DNA of 64,000 nt, taken from NCBI GenBank assembly GCA_023388715.1, contig JAEWFT010000049.1:1-64000 (forward strand). The letters are read 5' to 3'. Below the pieces are notes generated by a model, which did not search any database, was not told the DNA's origin, and saw nothing but the letters and a program-made list of their open reading frames with translations. The DNA is from Pseudomonadota bacterium (GTDB lineage: Bacteria; Pseudomonadota; Gammaproteobacteria; Xanthomonadales; Xanthomonadaceae). Shown here piece by piece: positions 34,291-42,322 of the stretch (position 1 is its first letter; every line of letters begins with the position of its first letter). The position numbers and the translations under genes are program-made.

Positions 34291-34896
34291 ATGCAGCGGC
34301 CGTTCTCGGCGGCCTGCGAGCGCAACCGCGAGCCGATCCTCGCGGTGCTGCGCGACACGTTCGCCGACGCGCGCCACGTGCTGGAGATCGGCAGCGGCAC
34401 CGGCCAGCACGCGGTGCATTTCGCCGCGGCGATGCCATGGCTGCAGTGGCAGGCCAGCGATGCCGTCGAGAACCTCGACGGCATCCGAGCCTGGCTGGAC
34501 GAGGCCGGGCTGGCGAACACGCCACCGCCCATCGAGCTGCAGTCGCTCGCGGGCCGGGGCCTGCATCCTGCCCCCGCACGCCGCTTCGACGCGGTGTTCT
34601 CGGCCAACACCCTGCACATCATGGGATGGCCGGAGGTGGAGGCGTTGTTTGCCGGGCTCGCCGGCGTGCTTGAAGAAGGGCGCGCGGTGGTGGCGGTCTA
34701 CGGTCCGTTCAATCGCGGCGGCGCCTACACCAGCGACAGCAATCGCGCGTTCGACGGCTGGCTGAAGGCGCGCGATCCGCGCTCGGGCATCCGCGATTTC
34801 GAGGCAGTGGATGCGCTGGCGCGCGGCGCCGGCCTGCAGCTGGAAACCGATGCGGCGATGCCGGCCAACAACGCCCTGCTGGCCTGGCGTCGCTGA
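34291..34896 (+). CDS. DUF938 class I SAM-dependent methyltransferase
   Basis: A 201-residue predicted methyltransferase of the DUF938 family. It begins PFSAACERNREPILAVLRD, has the SAM loop HVLEIGSGTGQHAVHFAAAM, WLQWQASDAVENLDGIRAWL, the family motif FSANTLHIMGWPEVEALF and VYGPFNRGGAYTSDSNRAFD. The substrate of this family is unknown. It starts 2 bases after the purA stop, so it is almost certainly read with purA. Confidence 0.88.
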   Translation: MQRPFSAACERNREPILAVLRDTFADARHVLEIGSGTGQHAVHFAAAMPWLQWQASDAVENLDGIRAWLDEAGLANTPPPIELQSLAGRGLHPAPARRFDAVFSANTLHIMGWPEVEALFAGLAGVLEEGRAVVAVYGPFNRGGAYTSDSNRAFDGWLKARDPRSGIRDFEAVDALARGAGLQLETDAAMPANNALLAWRR

Positions 34897-35008
34897 ACCA
34901 GCGGCGGTCGGCAAGCATTGGCTTGAACGATCGGGGGCAAGTCCCTGATTCGCCAGCGTCCCAATCCCTGAGACGGCAACGCGGTCTGATCCGATCGACA
35001 GACGCCGC

Positions 35009-35043
35009 TTGCCTTCGCCGGCGAAGGTAAATAGATTTTTACC
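35009..35043 (+). promoter_or_regulatory. lexA2 promoter with nested inverted repeats
   Basis: TTGCCT (35009-35014), a 17-base spacer and TAGATT (35032-35037) form a promoter whose start site would be the A of the lexA2 ATG (35044). A perfect 16-bp palindrome, CCTTCGCC/GGCGAAGG (35012-35027), fills most of the spacer. The repeat GGTAAA-N6-TTTACC (35026-35043) flanks the -10 and abuts the start codon. The second repeat is placed as an operator would be. Neither resembles the CTGT-N8-ACAG box of enterobacterial LexA. No ribosome site is present. Confidence 0.6.
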
Positions 35044-35661
35044 ATGCCCGACGCCCTCACCCCCCGCCAGCAGGCCGTGCTGGACTTCATCACCCGCTAC
35101 CAGCGCGAGCACGGCGTGCCGCCCACGCTGCAGCAGATCGCCGACGCCTTCGGCTTTGCCCAGGCCTGCGCCGCGCACAAGCATGTCCGGCGCCTGCAGC
35201 AGGCCGGCCACCTCCAAGTCCTGCCGGGGCAGGCGCGCGGCATCCGCCTGCCGCTGGCACGAAAGCCGCGACGCGACGAGGCGCTGCGGCTACCGGTGCT
35301 GGGGCGGGTCGCGGCCGGCGTGCCGATCGGCGCCGATCCCGGCCTGCACCGCGAGCTGCGGCTGGATCCGGCGCTGTTCTCGCTGCGCCCGGACTACCTG
35401 TTGCGGGTGCAGGGCGATTCGATGATCGACGAGGGCATCCTCGACGGCGACCTGGTCGCGGTGAAGCGCGGCAGCGAGGCGCGCGACGGCCAGGTGGTGG
35501 TGGCGCGGCTGGACGAGGAGCTCACCATCAAGCGCCTGCAGTATCGCGATGGCGTGCTGCGCCTGCTGCCGCGCAACCCGGCGCACGCGCCGATCGAGGT
35601 GCCGCCCGGCAGCGACTTCGCGATCGAAGGCGTGTACTGCGGACTGGTGCGCGACGCATGA
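35044..35661 (+). CDS. lexA2: LexA-family repressor of the imu cassette (LexA2 type)
   Basis: A 205-residue SOS repressor. The C-terminal S24 protease domain is intact: cleavage site Ala91-Gly92 (RVAAGVPIG), nucleophile Ser126 in QGDSMIDEG, and Lys163 in DEELTIKRLQ. The N-terminal winged helix begins LTPRQQAVLDFITRYQREHG, but its recognition helix (QIADAFGFAQACAAHKHVRR) departs from the canonical LexA form, as expected for the second LexA of pseudomonads and xanthomonads, which reads a different operator. It heads the mutagenesis operon and probably represses it and itself. The stop overlaps the imuA ATG. Confidence 0.93.
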   Translation: MPDALTPRQQAVLDFITRYQREHGVPPTLQQIADAFGFAQACAAHKHVRRLQQAGHLQVLPGQARGIRLPLARKPRRDEALRLPVLGRVAAGVPIGADPGLHRELRLDPALFSLRPDYLLRVQGDSMIDEGILDGDLVAVKRGSEARDGQVVVARLDEELTIKRLQYRDGVLRLLPRNPAHAPIEVPPGSDFAIEGVYCGLVRDA

Positions 35662-36263
35662 GCGCGGTCGCGCTGAAGCCGCTGCTGGACGCGCGCACGC
35701 TGTGGCAGGCGGGCCGCCATGTGCAGGCGCCGGTGGACGCGGAAGCGACCGGCCATGCCGCGCTGGACGCGCTGCTGCCGTGCGGGGGCTGGCCGCGCGG
35801 GGCGCTGAGCGAACTGCTGGTGGCGCACGACGGCGTCGGCGAGCTGGCGCTGCTGTTGCCGATGCTGGCGCGGGTGGCCGCGGGTGGTGGCCGCGTGGTG
35901 CTGGTGGCGCCGCCGTACATCCCGTATCCGCCGGCCTGGCGGCAGCGCGGCATGGCGCTGGAGGCGATGACGGTGCTGGAGGCCGCCCCGCGCGATGCGC
36001 CGTGGGCGATGGAACAGTGCCTGCGCAGCGGGAGTTGCGAAGTGGTGCTGGGCTGGCCGCAGGGTGGCGACGTGCAATCGCTGCGGCGGCTGCAGGTGGC
36101 GGCGCAGGCCGGCCGCGCCATCGGCATCGTGCTGCGCGATGCGAAGCACGCGGCCAACCCCTCGCCGGCCGCGTTGCGGCTGCAGTGCACGCGCGGCGAA
36201 TGGGCGGTGCGCAAGTGCCGCGGCGCGGCGGCACCGGCGCGGACCTTCGCGCTGGCGCATTGA
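35658..36263 (+). CDS. imuA: ImuA, translesion mutasome subunit
   Basis: A 201-residue RecA-like accessory protein of the ImuA-ImuB-DnaE2 mutasome. The family start is seen in LDALLPCGGWPRGALSELLV, followed by LLPMLARVAAGGGRVVLVAPP and YIPYPPAWRQRGM. RecA's Walker A lysine is not present, so it is not expected to be an active recombinase. C-terminal QCTRGEWAVRKCRG is typical. Its ATG overlaps the lexA2 stop by 4 bases, and imuB follows after 9 bases. Presumed to be induced by DNA damage through LexA2. Confidence 0.92.
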   Translation: MSAVALKPLLDARTLWQAGRHVQAPVDAEATGHAALDALLPCGGWPRGALSELLVAHDGVGELALLLPMLARVAAGGGRVVLVAPPYIPYPPAWRQRGMALEAMTVLEAAPRDAPWAMEQCLRSGSCEVVLGWPQGGDVQSLRRLQVAAQAGRAIGIVLRDAKHAANPSPAALRLQCTRGEWAVRKCRGAAAPARTFALAH

Positions 36264-36272
36264 GCCGTCGCG

Positions 36273-37721
36273 ATGCTGTACGCCTGCATCCTGTTCACCG
36301 ACCTGGCGATGGACGCCGTGCAGCGCCGGCGTGCCGATCCCTCGCGGCCGCTGGCGTTGCTGGAAGGCCCGGCGATGCTGCGGCGGGTGGCCGCGGCCAA
36401 TCCGGCGGCCGCCGCGGCCGGTGTGCGCGCCGGGATGAAAGCCGCCACCGCGCAACTGCTGTGCCAGGGCCTCGAGACGATGGACATCGGTGCGGCGGAC
36501 GTGCCGCACTGGCATCGCTTCCTTGCCGCCTGGGCCTATCGCCACAGCTCGCTCGTCACCATGCAGTGGGAGCACGCGCTGGTGCTGGAGGCGCGCGCCA
36601 GCTTCCGCCTGTTCGGGCCGTGGCCGCGTTTCGAAGCGCGCTTGCGCGGCGAACTGGTGTCGCTGGGTTTCGCGCACCGCATCGCGCTGGCGCCAACACC
36701 GCGCGCCGCGCGGGTGCTGGCAGGCGTGCGCGACGGATTGGCGATCGAATCGGTGGCAGCGCTGCGCGACGTGCTCGGCCAGGTTCCCTTGCCGGCGGCG
36801 CTGCTGCCGGGCGATGCCGCGCCGCGGCTGGCGCAGATGGGCATCAAGCAGCTGGCGCAGCTCCGCGAGTTGCCGCGCGATGGCCTGCGCCGCCGCTTCG
36901 GTCAGGCGCTGCTGGATCACCTGGATGCGTTGCATGGCCAGCGCGACGATCCGCTCGCGCTGTACCAGCCGCCGGACCAGTTCGACGCGCGCATCGAGCT
37001 GGGCTACGAGACCGACAACGCGCAGGCGCTGCTGTTCCCGCTGAAGCGGCTGCTGGCCGACCTGGCCACCTTCCTGTCGATCCGCGACGAGGGCGTGCAG
37101 CGCTTCGAGCTGCGGCTGGAGCACGAGCGCGACGGCTTCATCGGCGAAAAGGCGCCGCAGGCCACGCGGGTGGAGGTGGGGCTGCTGGCCGCCGAACGCG
37201 CCCCGGCCCTGCTGCTCGAGCTGGCGCGCAACCGGCTGGAGCGTGTGCAGGTCGCGCGGGCGGTGGTTGCCTTGCGGCTGGTGGCCGATGCGCTGCCGCC
37301 GTTCGTGCCCGCAAGCCGCGACCTGTTCGATGCCCGGCCGCAGCAGGCGCAGGACTGGTCGCAGCTGCGCGAGCGTCTGCGGGCGCGGCTGGGCGAGGCC
37401 GCGGTCTACCAGCTGCGCTGCATGCCGGACCCGCGCCCCGAGCGCGCATTCCGGCGGGCGGCGGAGGGCGAACCGGCGGGCGATGGCACGGCGGTGGTGT
37501 TGCCCGCGCGCCCGGCCTGGCTGTTGCCGAAACCCGTCCCGTTGCGCGATCACGGCACGCGCATCCTTGCCGGTCCCGAGCGCCTGGAAAGCGGCTGGTG
37601 GGACGGCGCCGACGCGCGTCGCGACTACTACGTGCTGCAGCTGTCCACCGGCCAGCGCGCCTGGGCCTTCGCGCCCCCCGGCGAGCAGGATGGCTGGATG
37701 CTGCAGGGATTCTTCGCGTGA
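36273..37721 (+). CDS. imuB: ImuB, Y-family-like mutasome scaffold
   Basis: A 482-residue relative of Y-family DNA polymerases that serves as the hub of the mutasome, binding the sliding clamp, ImuA and DnaE2. The N-terminus (LYACILFTDLAMDAVQRRR) aligns to the first polymerase motif, but the active-site Ser-x-Asp-Glu motif is replaced by MQWEHALVLEARASFRLFG, so the catalytic acidic pair is missing, as usual for ImuB. A helix-hairpin region (MGIKQLAQLRELPRDGLRRR), little-finger domain and C-terminal DYYVLQLSTGQRAWAF follow. The stop overlaps the dnaE2 GTG. Confidence 0.93.
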   Translation: MLYACILFTDLAMDAVQRRRADPSRPLALLEGPAMLRRVAAANPAAAAAGVRAGMKAATAQLLCQGLETMDIGAADVPHWHRFLAAWAYRHSSLVTMQWEHALVLEARASFRLFGPWPRFEARLRGELVSLGFAHRIALAPTPRAARVLAGVRDGLAIESVAALRDVLGQVPLPAALLPGDAAPRLAQMGIKQLAQLRELPRDGLRRRFGQALLDHLDALHGQRDDPLALYQPPDQFDARIELGYETDNAQALLFPLKRLLADLATFLSIRDEGVQRFELRLEHERDGFIGEKAPQATRVEVGLLAAERAPALLLELARNRLERVQVARAVVALRLVADALPPFVPASRDLFDARPQQAQDWSQLRERLRARLGEAAVYQLRCMPDPRPERAFRRAAEGEPAGDGTAVVLPARPAWLLPKPVPLRDHGTRILAGPERLESGWWDGADARRDYYVLQLSTGQRAWAFAPPGEQDGWMLQGFFA

Positions 37722-40700
37722 GCTGGGACGATGCGATTGATGGCGTGGACCGCGAGACGCCCGGCGCGCGGATGCCGCGCGCGTTGCGCATCGCCCACGC
37801 GCTGCCGGCCGATGCCGCCAACGACGATCCCGCCGGCGAACTGCCGGCCTATGCCGAACTGCATTGCCTCAGCGAGTTCAGTTTCCTGCGCGGCGTCGGC
37901 AGCGCCGAGGAGCTGTTCGCGCGCGCCCGTGACTGCGGCTACGAGGCGCTGGCGATCACCGACGAATGTTCGCTGGCCGGCATCGTGCGGGCGATGGAGG
38001 CATCGGAGGCGACCGGGGTCAGGCTGGTGGTCGGCAGTGAGTTCACCCTGGCCTGCGGCCTGAAGCTGGTGCTGCTGGTGCAGGACGCCGACGGCTACCA
38101 GCGCCTGTGCCAGCTGATCACCACCGCGCGCCGCGGCGATGCCAAAAAGGGCAGCTACCGGCTGCGGCGCGCCGACATCGAGGTGCTGGCCGCCGCCGAG
38201 GGCCTGCACGGGCTGTTCGCCCTATGGTGCCCGGCGCGGATGCCGGAGGCGGGCGAGGGCGAGTGGCTGCGAAGGGTGTTTGGCGAACGCGCGTGGCTGG
38301 CGGTGGAGCTGCATCGCCAGGACGACGATGCCGCGCGGCTGGCGCTGCTGCTCGCGCTGGCCCAGCAACTGGGGATGCGCGCGCTGGCCAGCGGCGACGT
38401 GCACATGGCCAGCCGCCGCCAGCGCGTGCTGCAGGACACCGCCACCGCCATCCGCGTGGGGCTGCCGCTTTCCGAATGCGGCGCGCACCTGTTCCGCAAT
38501 GGCGAACGCCACCTGCGCAGCCGCCGCGCGCTGGGCAACATCCATCCGCATGCGCTGCTGGAGGAGGCCGCGGCGCTGGCGCGACGCTGCACCTTCTCGA
38601 TGCGCGAGGTGAAGTACCACTATCCGCGCGAGCTGGTGCCCGAAGGCCAGACGCCGGCGTCGCACCTGCGCGCGCTGGTCGAGGCCGGCATGCGCTGGCG
38701 CTGGCCCGATGGCGTGCCGTCGAAGATCGCGCGCACCATCGACGAGGAACTGGCGTTGATCGCCGACCTCGGCTACGAGGCCTTCTTCCTGACCGTGCAC
38801 GACATCGTCCGGTTCGCGGACGCGCGCGGGATCCTCTGCCAGGGCCGCGGGTCGTCGGCCAATTCGGCGGTCTGCTATGCGCTGGGCATCACCGCGGTCA
38901 ATCCCGACGAGACCCGCCTGCTGATGGCGCGCTTCCTGTCCAAGGATCGCGGCGAACCGCCCGACATCGACGTCGACTTCGAGCACGAGCGGCGCGAGGA
39001 AGTCATGCAGTACATCTACCGCAAGTACGGCCGCGAGCGCGCCGGGCTGGCGGCCACCGTGATCCGCTACCGCGGCAAGAGCGCGGTGCGCGACGTCGCC
39101 AGGGCGTTCGGCATGGGCGCCGACGAGATGCAGCGGCTCGCCGCCTGCATGGGCTGGGGCAACCGTGGCACGCCACTGGAACAGCGGCTCGGCGAATCCG
39201 GCTTCGAGGCGGGCAACCCGCTGCTGCAACGGGTGCTGGCGCTGGCGGCGATGCTGGAAGGCAAGCCGCGGCACCTGTCGCAGCACGTCGGTGGCTTCGT
39301 GATCTCGGATGCGCCGCTGCACCACCTGGTGCCGGTGGAAAACGCGGCGATGGCTGGCCGCACGATCATCCAGTGGGAAAAGGACGACCTCGAATCGCTG
39401 GGCCTGCTCAAGGTCGACTGCCTCGCCCTGGGCATGCTGACCTGCATCCGCAAGGCGCTGGAACTGGTGGGGCGGCATCGCGGGCGCGCGCTCACGGTGG
39501 CCACCATTCCCGGCGAGGACCGCCCCACCTACGACATGATCTGCCGCGCCGACACCGTGGGCGTGTTCCAGATCGAATCGCGCGCGCAGATGGCGATGCT
39601 GCCGCGGCTGCAGCCGCGCACCTTCTACGACCTGGTGATCGAGGTGGCGATCGTGCGCCCCGGCCCGATCCAGGGCGGCATGGTGCATCCCTACCTGCGC
39701 CGGCGCATGGGCCAGGAGCCGGTGGCGTTCCCCTCCGCGGGCATCGAGCAGATCCTGGGGCGCACCCTGGGCGTGCCGCTGTTCCAGGAGCAGGTGATGG
39801 AGCTGGTGATCCATGCCGGCTACACCCCGGCCGAAGCCGATGGCCTGCGCCGCTCGATGGCGGCGTGGCGGCAGGGTGGCGACATGGAGCAGCATCGCCT
39901 GCGCATCGCCGAATGCATGCGCGCGAAGGGCTACGACGAGGGCTTCATCGCGCAGATCTTCGAGCAGATCAAGGGCTTTGGCTCCTACGGGTTCCCGCAG
40001 AGCCATTCGGCCAGCTTCGCCAAGCTGGTGTATGCCAGCTGCTGGCTGAAGCGGCACGAGCCGGCGGCGTTCTATTGCGCGCTGCTGAATTCGCAGCCGA
40101 TGGGGTTCTACTCGCCGGCGCAGATCGTGCAGGACGCCCGGCGCGCCAATGGCGAGCGCGCGGCGATCGGATTCCTGCCGGTGGACGTGCAGCACAGTGA
40201 ATACGACTACATCCTGGTGGGGCAGGCCGGGGATGCGCGGCAACCGGACATCCGCATCGGCCTGCGCGCGATCCTGGGGCTGGGCGAAGAGGTGGCCGGA
40301 CGCATCGTGCAGGCGCGCCTGGCGGCACCGTTCACTGGCATCGACGACCTGTGCCGGCGCGCGCGGCTGGATGCCAGGGCGCGCGCGGCGCTGGCGGATG
40401 CCGGCGCGTTGCGCAGCCTCTCGCGCCACCGCAACGAGGCGCGCTGGGCGATCGACGGGTTCGAGGCGGACACGCCGCTGCTGCAGCAGTCCACGCCGGA
40501 AACGCGGGCGGCGCTGCCGGCCCCGGCGGTCGCCGAGGAAGTGCTGGCCGACTACCGCCGCACCGGCCTCACCCTTGGCCCGCATCCGTGCGCGCTGCTG
40601 CGCGAGGCGCTGCGCAAGCGCCGCATCCGCAGTTCCGGTGAGTTGCGCCATCGCCATCATGGCGCCTTCGTGCAGGCTGCCGGCCTCGTCACCCAGCGCC

Positions 40701-40945
40701 AGCGCCCGGCCACCGCCAGGGGAACGATCTTCCTCACCCTCGAGGACGAGGACGGCATGGTCAACGTGCTGGTCTGGCCCGACCTCGCCTCGCGCCAGCG
40801 CAAGCCGCTGCTGGAATCGCGCCTGCTGGCGGTGCGCGGGCGCTGGGAACACGTGGATGGCGTCAGCCACCTGATCGCCGGCCATCTGGAGGACCTCAGT
40901 CCGCTGCTGGGCGGGCTGCGCGCGGAGTCGAGGGATTTCCATTGA
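37718..40945 (+). CDS. dnaE2: Error-prone DNA polymerase DnaE2 (ImuC)
   Basis: A 1075-residue C-family polymerase alpha subunit that carries out damage-induced mutagenesis. The N-terminal PHP domain reads YAELHCLSEFSFLRG and ITDECSLAGI, so the HxH and TDH metal motifs of an active PHP nuclease are missing. The polymerase acidic residues are in PPDIDVDFEHERREE near residue 418. Finger and beta-binding regions follow, then an OB fold (IFLTLEDEDGMVNVLVWPDL) and the typical C-terminus SRDFH. GTG start overlapping imuB; the stop overlaps the alkB TTG. Confidence 0.96.
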   Translation: MSWDDAIDGVDRETPGARMPRALRIAHALPADAANDDPAGELPAYAELHCLSEFSFLRGVGSAEELFARARDCGYEALAITDECSLAGIVRAMEASEATGVRLVVGSEFTLACGLKLVLLVQDADGYQRLCQLITTARRGDAKKGSYRLRRADIEVLAAAEGLHGLFALWCPARMPEAGEGEWLRRVFGERAWLAVELHRQDDDAARLALLLALAQQLGMRALASGDVHMASRRQRVLQDTATAIRVGLPLSECGAHLFRNGERHLRSRRALGNIHPHALLEEAAALARRCTFSMREVKYHYPRELVPEGQTPASHLRALVEAGMRWRWPDGVPSKIARTIDEELALIADLGYEAFFLTVHDIVRFADARGILCQGRGSSANSAVCYALGITAVNPDETRLLMARFLSKDRGEPPDIDVDFEHERREEVMQYIYRKYGRERAGLAATVIRYRGKSAVRDVARAFGMGADEMQRLAACMGWGNRGTPLEQRLGESGFEAGNPLLQRVLALAAMLEGKPRHLSQHVGGFVISDAPLHHLVPVENAAMAGRTIIQWEKDDLESLGLLKVDCLALGMLTCIRKALELVGRHRGRALTVATIPGEDRPTYDMICRADTVGVFQIESRAQMAMLPRLQPRTFYDLVIEVAIVRPGPIQGGMVHPYLRRRMGQEPVAFPSAGIEQILGRTLGVPLFQEQVMELVIHAGYTPAEADGLRRSMAAWRQGGDMEQHRLRIAECMRAKGYDEGFIAQIFEQIKGFGSYGFPQSHSASFAKLVYASCWLKRHEPAAFYCALLNSQPMGFYSPAQIVQDARRANGERAAIGFLPVDVQHSEYDYILVGQAGDARQPDIRIGLRAILGLGEEVAGRIVQARLAAPFTGIDDLCRRARLDARARAALADAGALRSLSRHRNEARWAIDGFEADTPLLQQSTPETRAALPAPAVAEEVLADYRRTGLTLGPHPCALLREALRKRRIRSSGELRHRHHGAFVQAAGLVTQRQRPATARGTIFLTLEDEDGMVNVLVWPDLASRQRKPLLESRLLAVRGRWEHVDGVSHLIAGHLEDLSPLLGGLRAESRDFH

Positions 40946-41523
40946 ACGCCTTCGACCTGTTCGCCGCGCCGTCCGACGACTGCGTGCAGCTGATCGACGA
41001 TGCAGAAGGCGGCGTGCGCTACTGGCCGGCGATCGTCGCGCCCGAGCTTGCCGAGCGCTGGTTCGCCGAACTGATGGCGCTGCAGTGGAGCGCCATGCGC
41101 CGGCAGATGTACGACCGCGAGGTCGACGTGCCGCGCCTGCTGTTCCACCGGCGGCTGGACGATCCGGCGTGCCCGGCGCTGCTGCCGGAGATACTCGCTG
41201 CCGTGCAGGCGAAGGTCCCCGCCCCGTACACCGCGGCCGGCCTCAACCTCTACCGCGACGGCGCCGACAGCGTGGCCATGCATGGCGACAAGCTGCACAC
41301 GCTGGCGCGCGGCCATCCCATCGCCATCGTTTCGCTGGGCGCGACGCGCCGCATGAACATCCGGGCCCGCACCGGCGGCCGCCAGCGCCACACCCTGGAA
41401 CTGTCGCCGGGCAGCCTGCTGGCGATGAGCCACGCCAGCCAGACCACCCATGACCACGGCATCCCCAAGACCACGCGCCCGGTGGGGCCGCGCATGAGCG
41501 TGGTGTTCCGGGTGCGACTCTGA
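40942..41523 (+). CDS. alkB: AlkB-type 2-oxoglutarate/Fe(II) alkylation-repair dioxygenase
   Basis: A 193-residue enzyme that removes methyl groups from damaged bases by oxidation. The iron ligands are His114 and Asp116 in VAMHGDKLH and His172 in THDHGIPKT; the 2-oxoglutarate-binding arginines are in GPRMSVVFRVRL (Arg184, Arg190). NLYRDGADSVAMHGD is the family signature; it resembles the ALKBH2/3-like branch more than E. coli AlkB. It begins with TTG inside the dnaE2 stop codon region (TTGA), so it is coupled to the mutasome operon and should share its damage induction. Confidence 0.93.
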   Translation: MNAFDLFAAPSDDCVQLIDDAEGGVRYWPAIVAPELAERWFAELMALQWSAMRRQMYDREVDVPRLLFHRRLDDPACPALLPEILAAVQAKVPAPYTAAGLNLYRDGADSVAMHGDKLHTLARGHPIAIVSLGATRRMNIRARTGGRQRHTLELSPGSLLAMSHASQTTHDHGIPKTTRPVGPRMSVVFRVRL

Positions 41524-41545
41524 TGCGGGCGCCCACCATACGCTC

Positions 41546-41554
41546 TGGTATGCT
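41546..41554 (+). promoter_or_regulatory. Extended -10 of a leaderless hemolysin III transcript
   Basis: TGGTATGCT is an extended -10 (TG-N-TATGCT) ending 6 bases before the ATG at 41561. It separates the hemolysin III gene from the damage operon. Confidence 0.5.
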
Positions 41555-41560
41555 CGCGTC

Positions 41561-42214
41561 ATGTCGCGCGTCGAACCCGTGGTCCGCTTCGTGCCGCACC
41601 CACGCGAGGAACTGGCCAACGCGCTGACCCACGGCGTCGGCGCGGCCGCCGCGCTGGCAGGCGGCGCGGTGCTCGTCACCCTGGCGGCCACGCGCGGCGA
41701 TGGCTGGCAGCTGGCCGGCGCGATCGTGTTCGGGGTGGCCTTGTTGCTGCTCTACACCGCGTCCACCCTGTACCACGCGATCCAGCATCCGGTGGCCAAG
41801 GGTCGCCTCAAGGTGTTCGACCATTGCGCGATCTACCTGCTGATCGCAGGCACCTATACCCCGTTCACCCTGGTCGGCCTGCGCGGTTCCATCGGATGGT
41901 GGCTGTTCGCCACGATCTGGGCGCTGGCGTTGTTCGGCGTGGTGTTCAAGCTGTTCTACACCGGGCGCTTCAAGCGCCTGTCCACGCTCATCTACATCGC
42001 GATGGGCTGGCTGGTCGGGGTCGCCGCGCGCCCCATGCTGCAGGCGCTGGACGGCGCCACGCTGGTTTGGCTGCTGGCCGGCGGCATCGCCTATACCCTG
42101 GGAACGGTGTTCTACCTGCGCCCGCAACTTCGGTACGCGCACGCGATCTGGCATGCCTTCGTGATCGCCGGCAGCGTCTGCCACTACACCGCGGTGATGC
42201 TGCACCTGCTGTAG
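41561..42214 (+). CDS. Hemolysin III / PAQR family membrane protein
   Basis: A 217-residue seven-helix membrane protein of the YqfA/hemolysin III (PAQR-like) family. Conserved motifs: EELANALTHGVGAAAAL, STLYHAIQH, FDHCAIYLLIAGTYTPF and HAIWHAFVIAGSVCHY, the histidines forming the putative zinc site that suggests hydrolase chemistry. Despite the name, most members are not proven toxins; membrane lipid homeostasis is one proposal. There is no ribosome site before the ATG. A strong terminator follows. Confidence 0.9.
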   Translation: MSRVEPVVRFVPHPREELANALTHGVGAAAALAGGAVLVTLAATRGDGWQLAGAIVFGVALLLLYTASTLYHAIQHPVAKGRLKVFDHCAIYLLIAGTYTPFTLVGLRGSIGWWLFATIWALALFGVVFKLFYTGRFKRLSTLIYIAMGWLVGVAARPMLQALDGATLVWLLAGGIAYTLGTVFYLRPQLRYAHAIWHAFVIAGSVCHYTAVMLHLL

Positions 42215-42274
42215 CGCGAGACGCGTGGGCCGCGTGGTCGGGGCGCCCTCATGGGCGGCGCCGGCCGATAGAGA

Positions 42275-42297
42275 AAAGGCCCGCATTGCGGGCCTTT
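42275..42297. terminator. Bidirectional terminator
   Basis: A perfect 10-bp stem, AAAGGCCCGC / GCGGGCCTTT, with an ATT loop, between the convergent hemolysin III and TonB-receptor genes. The stem is flanked by A and T runs usable in both directions. Confidence 0.85.
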
Positions 42298-42322
42298 CCG
42301 TCGTTGGGGTGGCGATGACCGC

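Noticed and set aside
41561..42214. True haemolysin or virulence toxin
   Set aside because: The hemolysin III family name is historical; the protein is a PAQR-like seven-helix membrane protein.
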